DNA of 64,000 nt from Phylloscopus collybita (lineage: Eukaryota > Chordata > Aves > Passeriformes > Phylloscopidae), in the NCBI GenBank assembly GCA_027886175.1, contig JAJNNQ010000003.1, forward strand, positions 23,601,501-23,665,500, read 5' to 3'. Made by a program: the position numbers and the translations under genes. The notes below the pieces were generated by a model. That model made no database searches. It saw only the letters and a list, made by a program, of their open reading frames with translations, and was not told the origin of the DNA. Below, piece by piece: positions 9,651 through 20,720 of this stretch (positions are counted from its first letter, which is position 1; every line of letters starts with the position of its first letter).

Positions 9651-12600
9651 TCACTGTCTAGCTGATTTACAGTTGCCTCTGCTTAGGGCAGCTAGAGGAG
9701 CAGCTCTGCCGGCTTTCCTGTGCTTCTGCATAGCAGAGCTGTCAAGAACGAGAAGCTGCCTTTTGCCGAAAAAGCAGCGCTTCGCGATACCACAGCCAGC
9801 GGCGTCTTCGGTACAGCCGCAGGTTGTGCGGAAAAGCGAAAGAGAGCCGGGGAAGAATGTGGAAAGCCGAACTCGGTCGCTGCAAGCAGGTGCTAGCGAA
9901 CAGCTTCTGGTCACCTTGGAGAAACTCCCCCAAGACAGTGGAGAGTCCCCGAAGCTAGTGCCTTGAAATACATGCCTTGGCAGTAGCCCAGAGCAGTACT
10001 GAGTGCAGCAGGTGTCAGGCAGTCTCCTCTCGCCGTGTAGATGCTTCTGTTTTGTGTTTGCAGCGTGAAGAGAAGCCCTCGTGTTTGCTGCTGCTTCCAG
10101 CAAGCCAAAACGCTTTTGCAGCAACTTTCCTGCCTTTTCCACAGCAGGATCACTGTCTAGCTGATTTACAGTTGCCTCTGCTTAGAGCAGCTAGAGGAGC
10201 GGCTCTGCCGGCTTTCCTGTGCTTCTGCATAGCAGAGCTGTCAAGAACGAGAAGCTGCGTTTTGCCGAGAAAGCAGCGCTTCACGATTCCACAGCCAGCG
10301 GCGTCTTCGGTACAGCCGCAGGTTGTGCGGAGAAGCGAATGAGAGCTGGGGAAGAATGTGGAAAGCCGAACTCGGTCGCTGCAAGCAGGTGCTAGCGAAC
10401 AGCTTCTGGTCACCTTGTAGAAACTCCCCCAAGACAGTGGAGAGTCCCCGAAGCTAGTGCCTTGAAATACATGCCTTGGCAGTAGCCCAGAGCAGTACTG
10501 AGTGCAGCAGGTGTCAGGCAGTCTCCTCTTGCCGTGTGCGTGCTTCTGTTTTGTGTTTCCAATGTGCAGAGAAGCACTCGTGCTTGCTGCTGCATCCAGC
10601 AAGCCAAAACGCTTTTGCAGCAACTTTCCTGCCTTTCCCACTACAGGATCAATTTCTAGCTGATTTACAGTTGTTTCTGCGTAGAGCAGCTAGAGGAGCA
10701 GCTCTGCCGGCTTTCCTGTGCTTCTGCATAGCAGAGCTGTCAAGAGCGAGAAGCTGCCTTTTGCCGAGAAAGCAGCGGTTCGCAGAACCACAGCCAGCGG
10801 CGTCTTCGGTACAGCCGCAGGTTGTACGGAGAAGCGAAAGAGAGCCGGGGAAGAATGTGGAAAGCTGAACTCGGTCGCTGCAAGCGGGTGCTGGCCAACA
10901 GCTTCTGGTCACCGTGTAGAAACTCTTCCAGCACAGTGCAGAGTCCCTGTGGCTAGTTCCTTGAAATACCTTTCCTGGCATCAGCCCAGAGCTGTACTGA
11001 GTGCAGCAGGTGTCAGGCAGTCTCCTCTCGCCGTGTAGGTGCTTCTGTTTTGTGTTTGCAGCGTGCTGAGAAGCCCTTTCGCTTGCTGCTGCTTCCAGCA
11101 AGCCAAAACGCTTTTGCAGCCACTTTCCTGCCTTTTCCACAGCAGGATCACTGTCTAGCTGATTTACAGTTGCCTCTGCGTAGAGCAGCTAGAGGAGCAG
11201 CTCTGCCGGCTTTCCTGTGCTTCTGCATAGCAGAGCTGTCAAGAACGAGAAGCTGCCTTTTGCCGAGAAAGCAGCGCTTCGCGGAACCACAGCCAGCGGC
11301 GTCTTCGGTACAGCCGCAGGTTGTGCGGAGAAGCGAAAGAGAGCAGGGGAAGAATGTGGAAAGCCGAACTCGGTCGCTGCAAGCAGGTGCTAGCGAACAG
11401 CTTCTGGTCACCTTGGAGAAACTCCCCCAAGACAGTGGAGAGTCCCCGAAGCTAGTGCCTTGAAATACATGCCTTGGCAGTAGCCCAGAGCAGTACTGAG
11501 TGCAGCAGGTGTCAGGCAGTCTCCTCTTGCCGTGTGCGTGCTTCTGTGTTGTGTTTCCAATGTGCAGAGAAGCACTCGTGCTTGCTGCTGCATCCAGCAA
11601 GCCAAAACGCTTTTGCAGCCACTTTCCTGCCTTTCCCACAACAGGATCACTGTCTAGCTGATTTACAGTTGTTTCTGCGTAGAGCAGCTAGAGGAGCAGC
11701 TCTGCCGGCTTTCCTGTGCTTCTGCATAGCAGAGCTGTCAAGAGCGAGAAGCTGCCTTTTGCCGAGAAAGCAGCGGTTCGCGGAACCACAGCCAGCGGCG
11801 TCTTTGGTACAGCCGCAGGTTGTGCGGAGAAGCGAAAGAGAGCCGGGGAAGAATGTGGAAAGCTTAACTCGGTCGATGCAAGTGGGTGCTGGCCAACAGC
11901 TTCTGGTCACCTTGTAGAAACTCTCCCAGCACAGTGCAGAGTCCCCGTGGCTAGTTCCTTGAAATACCTTTCCTGGCAGCAGCCCAGAGCTGTACTTAGT
12001 ACAGCCGGTGTCAGGCAGTTTCCGCTTGCCGTGTAGGTGCTTCTGTGTTGTGTTTCCAATGTGCAGAGAAGCACTCGTGCTTGCTGCTGCATCCAGCAAG
12101 CCAAAACGCTTTTGCAGCAACTTTCCTGCCTTTCCCACTACAGGATCAATTTCTAGCTGATTTACAGTTGTTTCTGCGTAGAGCAGCTAGAGGAGCAGCT
12201 CTGCCGGCTTTCCTGTGCTTCTGCATAGCAGAGCTGTCAAGAGCGAGAAGCTGCCTTTTGCCGAGAAAGCAGCGGTTCGCGGAACCACAGCCAGCGGCGT
12301 CTTTGGTACAGCCGCAGGTTGTGCGGAGAAGCGAAAGAGAGCCGGGGAAGAATGTGGAAAGCCGAACTCGGTCGCTGCAAGCGGGTGCTGGCCAACAGCT
12401 TCTGGTCACCGTGTAGAAACTCTCCCAGCACAGTGCAGAGTCCCTGTGGCTAGTTCCTTGAAATACCTTTCCTGGCAGCAGCCCAGAGCTGTACTTAGTA
12501 CAGCCGGTGTCAGGCAGTCTTCTCTCGCCGTGTAAGTGCTTCTGTTTTGTGTTTCCAATGTGCAGAGAAGCCCTTTCGCTTGCTGCTGCTTCCAGCAAGC

Positions 12601-14673
12601 CAAAACGCTTTTGCAGCCACTTTCCTGCCTTTTCCACAGCAGGATCACAGTCTAGCTGATTTACAGTTGCCTCTGCGTAGAGCAGCTAGAGGAGCAGCTC
12701 TGCCGGCTTTCCTGTGCTTCTGCATAGCAGAGCTGTCAAGAACGAGAAGCTGCCTTTTGCCGAGAAAGCAGCGCTTCGCGGAACCACAGCCAGCGGCGTC
12801 TTCGGTACAGCCGCAGGTTGTGCGGAAAAGCGAAAGAGAGCCGGGGAAGAATGTGGAAAGCTTAACTCGGTCGCTGCAAGCGGGTGCTGGCCAACAGCTT
12901 CTGGTCACCTTGTAGAAACTCTCCCAGCACAGTGCAGAGTCCCCGTGGCTAGTTCCTTGAAATACCTTTCCTGGCAGCAGCCCAGAGCTGTACTTAGTAC
13001 AGCCGGTGTCAGGCAGTTTCCGCTTGCCGTGTAGGTGCTTCTGTGTTGTGTTTCCAATGTGCAGAGAAGCACTCGTGCTTGCTGCTGCATCCAGCAAGCC
13101 AAAACGCTTTTGCAGCAACTTTCCTGCCTTTCCCACTACAGGATCAATTTCTAGCTGATTTACAGTTGTTTCTGCGTAGAGCAGCTAGAGGAGCAGCTCT
13201 GCCGGCTTTCCTGTGCTTCTGCATAGCAGAGCTGTCAAGAGCGAGAAGCTGCCTTTTGCCGAGAAAGCAGCGGTTCGCGGAACCACAGCCAGCGGCGTCT
13301 TTGGTACAGCCGCAGGTTGTGCGGAGAAGCGAAAGAGAGCCGGGGAAGAATGTGGAAAGCCGAACTCGGTCGCTGCAAGCGGGTGCTGGCCAACAGCTTC
13401 TGGTCACCGTGTAGAAACTCTCCCAGCACAGTGCAGAGTCCCTGTGGCTAGTTCCTTGAAATACCTTTCCTGGCAGCAGCCCAGAGCTGTACTTAGTACA
13501 GCCGGTGTCAGGCAGTCTTCTCTCGCCGTGTAAGTGCTTCTGTTTTGTGTTTCCAATGTGCAGAGAAGCCCTTTCGCTTGCTGCTGCTTCCAGCAAGCCA
13601 AAACGCTTTTGCAGCCACTATCCTGCCTTTTCCACAGCAGGATCACAGTCTAGCTGATTTACAGTTGCCTCTGCGTAGAGCAGCTAGAGGAGCAGCTCTG
13701 CCGGCTTTCCTGTGCTTCTGCATAGCAGAGCTGTCAAGAACGAGAAGCTGCCTTTTGCCGAGAAAGCAGCGCTTCGCGGAACCACAGCCAGCGGCGTCTT
13801 CGGTACAGCCGCAGGTTGTGCGGAGAAGCGAAAGAGAGCCGGGGAAGAATGTGGAAAGCCGAACTCGGTCGCTGCAAGCAGGTGCTAGCGAACAGCTTCT
13901 GGTCACCTTGTAGAAACTCCCCCAAGACACTGGAGAGTCCCCGAAGCTAGTGCCTTGAAATACATGCCTTGGCAGTAGCCCAGAGCAGTACTGAGTGCAG
14001 CAGGTGTCAGGCAGTCTCCTCTTGCCGTGTGCGTGCTTCTGTTTTGTGTTTCCAATGTGCAGAGAAGCACTCGTGCTTGCTGCTGCATCCAGCAAGCCAA
14101 AACGCTTTTGCAGCAACTTTCCTGCCTTTCCCACTACAGGATCAATTTCTAGCTGATTTACAGTTGTTTCTGCGTAGAGCAGCTAGAGGAGCAGCTCTGC
14201 CGGCTTTCCTGTGCTTCTGCATAGCAGAGCTGTCAAGAGCGAGAAGCTGCCTTTTGCCGAGAAAGCAGCGCTTCGCGGAACCACAGCCAGCGGCGTCTTC
14301 GGTACAGCCGCAGGTTGTGCGGAAAAGCGAAAGAGAGCCGGGGAAGAATGTGGAAAGCCGAACTCGGTCGCTGCAAGCGGGTGCTGGCCAACAGCTTCTG
14401 GTCACCTTGTAGAAACTCTCCCAGCACAGTGCAGAGTCCCTGTGGCTAGTTCCTTGAAATACCTTTCCTGGCAGCAGCCCAGAGCTGTACTTAGTACAGC
14501 CGGTGTCAGGCAGTTTCCGCTTGCCGTGTAGGTGCTTCTGTGTTGTGTTTCCAATGTGCAGAGAAGCACTCGTGCTTGCTGCTGCATCCAGCAAGCCAAA
14601 ACGCTTTTGCAGCAACTTTCCTGCCTTTCCCACTACAGGATCAATTTCTAGCTGATTTACAGTTGTTTCTGCG
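9418..14673. repeat. Mosaic satellite block
   Basis: Units starting at 9651 to 14142 read B, B, A, B, A, A, A, A, B, A with no single period. Parts match other regions. Units at 12,645 and 13,643 resemble units of the six-unit HOR. The unit at 10,150 shares the AATGAGAGCTGGGG variant with the unit at 16,635. The unit at 10,649 shares GTTGTACGGAG with units at 23,120 and 26,613. The B-B step at 9651/10150 breaks the usual alternation. This looks like a zone of past unequal exchange between HOR families. Confidence 0.75.
11647..13596. repeat. Local tandem duplication of an A-A dimer (998-bp period)
   Basis: Sequence around 11.9-12.6 kb recurs 998 bp downstream around 12.9-13.6 kb. Both units of this dimer are type A, unlike the usual A-B dimer. 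The stretches 12,045-12,416 and 13,043-13,414 appear identical by translation and text. Edges are approximate. Confidence 0.7.
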
Positions 14674-15138
14674 TAGAGCAGCTAGAGGAGCAGCTCTGCC
14701 GGCTTTCCTGTGCTTCTGCATAGCAGAGCTGTCAAGAGCGAGAAGCTGCCTTTTGCCGAGAAAGCAGCGCTTCGCGGAACCACAGCCAGCAGCGTCTTTG
14801 GTACAGCCGCAGGTTGTGCGGAGAAGCGAAAGAGAGCCGGGGAAGAATGTGGAAAGCTTAACTCGGTCGCTGCAAGCGGGTGCTGGCCAACAGCTTCTGG
14901 TCACCGTGTAGAAACTCTCCCAGCACAGTGCAGAGTCCCTGTGGCTAGTTCCTTGAAATACCTTTCCTGGCAGCAGCCCAGAGCTGTATTAGTACAGCCG
15001 GTGTCAGGCAGTCTCCTCTCGCCGTGTAGGTGCTTCTGTTTTGTGTTTGCAGCGTGCTGAGAAGCCCTTTCGCTTGCTGCTGCTTCCAGCAAGCCAAAAC
15101 GCTTTTGCAGCCACTTTCCTGCCTTTTCCACAGCAGGA
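14641..15138. repeat. 498-bp A unit with 1-bp deletion
   Basis: Same missing base as in the unit at 9,153, here after 14,988. The unit also shares the CAGCAGCGTCTTTGG variant with it, so the two are copies by descent. Confidence 0.9.
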
Positions 15139-15637
15139 TCACTGTCTAGCTGATTTACAGTTGCCTCTGCTTAGGGCAGCTAGAGGAGCAGCTCTGCCGG
15201 CTTTCCTGTGCTTCTGCATAGCAGAGCTGTCAAGAACGAGAAGCTGCCTTTTGCCGAAAAAGCAGCGCTTCGCGATACCACAGCCAGCGGCGTCTTCGGT
15301 ACAGCCGCAGGTTGTGCGGAGAAGCGAAAGAGAGCCGGGGAAGAATGTGGAAAGCCGAACTCGGTCGCTGCAAGCAGGTGCTAGCGAACAGCTTCTGGTC
15401 ACCTTGGAGAAACTCCCCCAAGACAGTGGAGAGTCCCCGAAGCTAGTGCCTTGAAATACATGCCTTGGCAGTAGCCCAGAGCAGTACTGAGTGCAGCAGG
15501 TGTCAGGCAGTCTCCTCTCGCCGTGTAGATGCTTCTGTTTTGTGTTTGCAGCGTGAAGAGAAGCCCTCGTGTTTGCTGCTGCTTCCAGCAAGCCAAAACG
15601 CTTTTGCAGCAACTTTCCTGCCTTTTCCAGAGGAGGA

Positions 15638-16135
15638 TCACTGTCTTGCTGATTTACAGTTGTTTCTGCGTAGAGCAGCTAGAGGAGCAGCTCTGCCGGC
15701 TTTCCTGTGCTTCTGCATAGCAGAGCTGTCAAGAGCGAGAAGCTGCCTTTTGCCGAGAAAGCAGCGCTTCGCGGAACCACAGCCAGCGGCGTCTTTGGTA
15801 CAGCCGCAGGTTGTGCGGAGAAGCGAAAGAGAGCCGGGGAAGAATGTGGAAAGCTTAACTCGGTCGCTGCAAGCGGGTGCTGGCCAACAGCTTCTGGTCA
15901 CCGTGTAGAAACTCTCCCAGCACAGTGCAGTGTCCCTGTGGCTAGTTCCTTGAAATACCTTTCCTGGCAGCAGCCCAGAGCTGTATTAGTACAGCCGGTG
16001 TCAGGCAGTCTCCTCTCGCCGTGTACGTGCTTCTGTTTTGTGTTTGCAGCGTGCAGAGAAGCCCTTTCGCTTGCTGCTGCTTCCAGCAAGCCAAAACGCT
16101 TTTGCAGCCACTTTCCTGCCTTTTCCACAGCAGGA
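15638..16135. repeat. 498-bp A unit with 1-bp deletion
   Basis: Same deletion after 15,985. Unlike the previous two it starts with TTCCAGAGGAGGATC and CTTGCTGATTT near 15,627-15,652. That allele is shared only with the unit at 18,630. Confidence 0.88.
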
Positions 16136-16634
16136 TCACTGTCTAGCTGATTTACAGTTGCCTCTGCGTAGAGCAGCTAGAGGAGCAGCTCTGCCGGCTT
16201 TCCTCTGCTTCTGCATAGCAGAGCTGTCAAGAGCGAGAAGCTGCCTTTTGCCGAGAAAGCAGCGCTTCGCGGAACCAAAGCCTGCAGCGTCTTCGGTACA
16301 GCCGCTGGGTGTGCAGAGAGGTGAAAGAGAGCCGGGGAAGAATGTGGAAAGCCGAACTCGGTCGCTGTAAGCAGGTGCTTGTGAACAGCTTCTGGGCACC
16401 ATGTAGAAACTCCCCCAAGACAGTGCAGAGTCCCCGAATCTAGTGCATTGAAATACATGCCCTTGCAGTAGCCCAGAGCAGTACTGAGTGCAGCAGGTGT
16501 CAGGCAGTCTCCTCTCGCCGTGTAGATGCTTCTGTTTTGTGTTTGCAGCGTGAAGAGAAGCCCTCGTGTTTGCTGCTGCTTCCAGCAAGCCAAAACGCTT
16601 TTGCAGCAACTTTCCTGCCTTTTCCACAGCAGGA
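16136..16634. repeat. Type C unit 1 (C1 subtype)
   Basis: This unit has a diverged ~195-bp segment at about 16,276-16,470. Its markers are CCTGCAGCG, GCCGCTGGGTGTGCAG, CTGTAAGCAGGTGCTTGTG, TCTGGGCACC and GTGCATTGAAATACATGCCC. The GGTCACC site of A and B becomes GGGCACC and a CTGCAG (PstI) site appears. This copy keeps CGCGGAACCAAAGCC upstream (C1). Confidence 0.88.
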
Positions 16635-17133
16635 TCACTGTCTAGCTGATTTACAGTTGCCTCTGCTTAGAGCAGCTAGAGGAGCAGCTCTGCCGGCTTT
16701 CCTCTGCTTCTGCATAGCAGAGCTGTCAAGAACGAGAAGCTGCGTTTTGCCGAGAAAGCAGCGCTTCACGATTCCACAGCCAGCGGCGTCTTCGGTACAG
16801 CCGCAGGTTGTGCGGAGAAGCGAATGAGAGCTGGGGAAGAATGTGGAAAGCCGAACTCGGTCGCTGCAAGCAGGTGCTAGCGAACAGCTTCTGGTCACCT
16901 TGTAGAAACTCCCCCAAGACAGTGGAGAGTCCCCGAAGCTAGTGCCTTGAAATACATGCCTTGGCAGTAGCCCAGAGCAGTACTGAGTGCAGCAGGTGTC
17001 AGGCAGTCTCCTCTCGCCGTGTAGGTGCTTCTGTTTTGTGTTTGCAGCGTGCTGAGAAGCCCTTTCGCTTGCTGCTGCATCCAGCAAGCCAAAACGCTTT
17101 TGCAGCCACTTTCCTGCCTTTTCCACAGCAGGA

Positions 17134-17632
17134 TCACTGTCTAGCTGATTTACAGTTGCCTCTGCGTAGAGCAGCTAGAGGAGCAGCTCTGCCGGCTTTC
17201 CTCTGCTTCTGCATAGCAGAGCTGTCAAGAGCGAGAAGCTGCCTTTTGCCGAGAAAGCAGCGGTTCGTGGCACCACAGCCTGCAGCGTCTTCGGTACAGC
17301 CGCTGGGTGTGCAGAGAGGTGAAAGAGAGCCGGGGAAGAATGTGAAACGCCGAACTCGGTCGCTGTAAGCAGGTGCTTGTGAACAGCTTCTGGGCACTAT
17401 GTAGAAACTCCCCCAAGACAGTGCAGAGTCCCCGAAGCTAGTGCATTGAAATACATGCCCTTGCAGTAGCCCAGAGCAGTACTGAGTGCAGCAGGAGTCA
17501 GGCAGTCTTCTCTCGCCGTGTAGCTGCTTCTGTTTTGTGTTTGCAGCGTGAAGAGAAGCCCTTTCGCTTGCTGCTGCTTCCAGCAAGCCAAAACGCTTTT
17601 GCAGCCACTTTCCTGCCTTTTCCACAGCAGGA
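17134..17632. repeat. Type C unit 2 (C2 subtype)
   Basis: Same diverged segment as the C unit at 16,136, but with CGTGGCACC before it and GTGAAACGCC instead of GTGGAAAGCC (C2 subtype). It is also marked by GGGCACTATG where other C units have GGGCACCATG. Confidence 0.86.
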
Positions 17633-18130
17633 TCACTGTCTAGCTGATTTACAGTTGCCTCTGCTTAGAGCAGCTAGAGGAGCAGCTCTGCCGGCTTTCC
17701 TGTGCTTCTGCATAGCAGAGCTGTCAAGAGCGAGAAGCTGCCTTTTGCCGAGAAAGCAGCGCTTCGCGGAACCACAGCCAGCAGCGTCTTTGGTACAGCC
17801 GCAGGTTGTGCGGAGAAGCGAAAGAGAGCCGGGGAAGAATGTGGAAAGCTTAACTCGGTCGCTGCAAGCGGGTGCTGGCCAACAGCTTCTGGTCACCGTG
17901 TAGAAACTCTCCCAGCACAGTGCAGAGTCCCTGTGGCTAGTTCCTTGAAATACCTTTCCTGGCAGCAGCCCAGAGCTGTATTAGTACAGCCGGTGTCAGG
18001 CAGTCTCCTCTCGCCGTGTAGGTGCTTCTGTTTTGTGTTTGCAGCGTGCTGAGAAGCCCTTTCGCTTGCTGCTGCTTCCAGCAAGCCAAAACGCTTTTGC
18101 AGCCACTTTCCTGCCTTTTCCACAGCAGGA
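17633..18130. repeat. 498-bp A unit with 1-bp deletion
   Basis: Same deletion after 17,980. It is the partner of the unit at 14,641 in the 2,992-bp HOR over most of its length. Confidence 0.88.
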
Positions 18131-18629
18131 TCACTGTCTAGCTGATTTACAGTTGCCTCTGCTTAGGGCAGCTAGAGGAGCAGCTCTGCCGGCTTTCCTG
18201 TGCTTCTGCATAGCAGAGCTGTCAAGAACGAGAAGATGCCTTTTGCCGAAAAAGCAGCGCTTCGCGATACCACAGCCAGCGGCGTCTTCGGTACAGCCGC
18301 AGGTTGTGCGGAGAAGCGAAAGAGAGCCGGGGAAGAATGTGGAAAGCCGAACTCGGTCGCTGCAAGCAGGTGCTAGCGAACAGCTTCTGGTCACCTTGGA
18401 GAAACTCCCCCAAGACAGTGGAGAGTCCCCGAAGCTAGTGCCTTGAAATACATGCCTTGGCAGTAGCCCAGAGCAGTACTGAGTGCAGCAGGTGTCAGGC
18501 AGTCTCCTCTCGCCGTGTAGATGCTTCTGTTTTGTGTTTGCAGCGTGAAGAGAAGCCCTCGTGTTTGCTGCTGCTTCCAGCAAGCCAAAACGCTTTTGCA
18601 GCAACTTTCCTGCCTTTTCCAGAGGAGGA

Positions 18630-19127
18630 TCACTGTCTTGCTGATTTACAGTTGTTTCTGCGTAGAGCAGCTAGAGGAGCAGCTCTGCCGGCTTTCCTGT
18701 GCTTCTGCATAGCAGAGCTGTCAAGAGCGAGAAGCTGCCTTTTGCCGAGAAAGCAGCGGTTCGCGGAACCACAGCCAGCGGCGTCTTCGGTACAGCCGCA
18801 GGTTGTGCGGAGAAGCGAAAGAGAGCCGGGGAAGAATGTGGAAAGCTTAACTCGGTCGCTGCAAGCGGGTGCTGGCCAACAGCTTCTGGTCACCGTGTAG
18901 AAACTCTCCCAGCACAGTGCAGTGTCCCTGTGGCTAGTTCCTTGAAATACCTTTCCTGGCAGCAGCCCAGAGCTGTATTAGTACAGCCGGTGTCAGGCAG
19001 TCTCCTCTCGCCGTGTAGGTGCTTCTGTTTTGTGTTTGCAGCGTGCAGAGAAGCCCTTTCGCTTGCTGCTGCTTCCAGCAAGCCAAAACGCTTTTGCAGC
19101 CACTTTCCTGCCTTTTCCACAGCAGGA
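18630..19127. repeat. 498-bp A unit with 1-bp deletion
   Basis: Same deletion after 18,977. It is the partner of the unit at 15,638, including the shared CAGAGGAGGATC and CTTGCTGATTT changes. Confidence 0.88.
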
Positions 19128-19626
19128 TCACTGTCTAGCTGATTTACAGTTGCCTCTGCGTAGAGCAGCTAGAGGAGCAGCTCTGCCGGCTTTCCTCTGC
19201 TTCTGCATAGCAGAGCTGTCAAGAGCGAGAAGCTGCCTTTTGCCGAGAAAGCAGCGCTTCGCGGAACCAAAGCCTGCAGCGTCTTCGGTACAGCCGCTGG
19301 GTGTGCAGAGAGGTGAAAGAGAGCCGGGGAAGAATGTGGAAAGCCGAACTCGGTCGCTGTAAGCAGGTGCTTGTGAACAGCTTCTGGGCACCATGTAGAA
19401 ACTCCCCCAAGATAGTGCAGAGTCCCCGAATCTAGTGCATTGAAATACATGCCCTTGCAGTAGCCCAGAGCAGTACTGAGTGCAGCAGGTGTCAGGCAGT
19501 CTCCTCTCGCCGTGTAGATGCTTCTGTTTTGTGTTTGCAGCGTGAAGAGAAGCCCTCGTGTTTGCTGCTGCTTCCAGCAAGCCAAAACGCTTTTGCAGCA
19601 ACTTTCCTGCCTTTTCCACAGCAGGA
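19128..19626. repeat. Type C unit 3 (C1 subtype)
   Basis: Partner of the C unit at 16,136 in the second copy of the 2,992-bp HOR. It differs by GATAGTGC for GACAGTGC near 19,412. Confidence 0.86.
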
Positions 19627-20125
19627 TCACTGTCTAGCTGATTTACAGTTGCCTCTGCTTAGAGCAGCTAGAGGAGCAGCTCTGCCGGCTTTCCTGTGCT
19701 TCTGCATAGCAGAGCTGTCAAGAACGAGAAGCTGCCTTTTGCCGAGAAAGCAGCGCTTCACGATTCCACAGCCAGCGGCGTCTTCGGTACAGCCGCAGGT
19801 TGTGCGGAGAAGCGAAAGAGAGCTGGGGAAGAATGTGGAAAGCCGAACTCGGTCGCTGCAAGCAGGTGCTAGCGAACAGCTTCTGGTCACCTTGTAGAAA
19901 CTCCCCCAAGACAGTGGAGAGTCCCCGAAGCTAGTGCCTTGAAATACATGCCTTGGCAGTAGCCCAGAGCAGTACTGAGTGCAGCAGGTGTCAGGCAGTC
20001 TCCTCTCGCCGTGTAGGTGCTTCTGTTTTGTGTTTGCAGCGTGCTGAGAAGCCCTTTCGCTTGCTGCTGCTTCCAGCAAGCCAAAACGCTTTTGCAGCCA
20101 CTTTCCTGCCTTTTCCACAGCAGGA

Positions 20126-20624
20126 TCACTGTCTAGCTGATTTACAGTTGCCTCTGCGTAGAGCAGCTAGAGGAGCAGCTCTGCCGGCTTTCCTCTGCTT
20201 CTGCATAGCAGAGCTGTCAAGAGCGAGAAGCTGCCTTTTGCCGAGAAAGCAGCGGTTCGTGGCACCAAAGCCTGCAGCGTCTTCGGTACAGCCGCTGGGT
20301 GTGCAGAGAGGTGAAAGAGAGCCGGGGAAGAATGTGAAACGCCGAACTCGGTCGCTGTAAGCAGGTGCTTGTGAACAGCTTCTGGGCACCATGTAGAAAC
20401 TCCCCCAAGACAGTGCAGAGTCCCCGAAGCTAGTGCATTGAAATACATGCCCTTGCAGTAGCCCAGAGCAGTACTGAGTGCAGCAGGAGTCAGGCAGTCT
20501 TCTCTCGCCGTGTAGCTGCTTCTGTTTTGTGTTTGCAGCATGAAGAGAAGCCCTTTCGCTTGCTGCTGCTTCCAGCAAGCCAAAACGCTTTTGCAGCCAC
20601 TTTCCTGCCTTTTCCACAGCAGGA
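20126..20624. repeat. Type C unit 4 (C2 subtype, C1/C2 mix)
   Basis: Partner of the C unit at 17,134. It has the C2 CGTGGCACC but the C1 CAAAGCC, so it looks like a recombinant or conversion product between the two C subtypes. Confidence 0.84.
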
Positions 20625-20720
20625 TCACTGTCTAGCTGATTTACAGTTGCCTCTGCTTAGAGCAGCTAGAGGAGCAGCTCTGCCGGCTTTCCTGTGCTTC
20701 TGCATAGCAGAGCTGTCAAG

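Larger units (their letters stand above)
14674..17665. repeat. Six-unit HOR with type C, copy 1 (2,992 bp)
   Basis: Units starting at 15139, 15638, 16136, 16635, 17134 and 17633 read B, A, C, B, C, A. The period is 2,992 rather than 2,994 because two units carry the shared 1-bp deletion. It differs from the second copy at roughly a dozen or more positions, such as AGCTGCC versus AGATGCC at about 18,236. It is therefore older or more diverged than the other duplications here. Confidence 0.82.
17666..20720. repeat. Six-unit HOR with type C, copy 2
   Basis: This block matches copy 1 at an offset of 2,992 bp up to 20,720. There AACG replaces AGCG, and the following unit is type B instead of A. 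Unit order is B, A, C, B, C, then B. Both 498-bp units and both C units of copy 1 are present at the expected offset. Confidence 0.82.
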
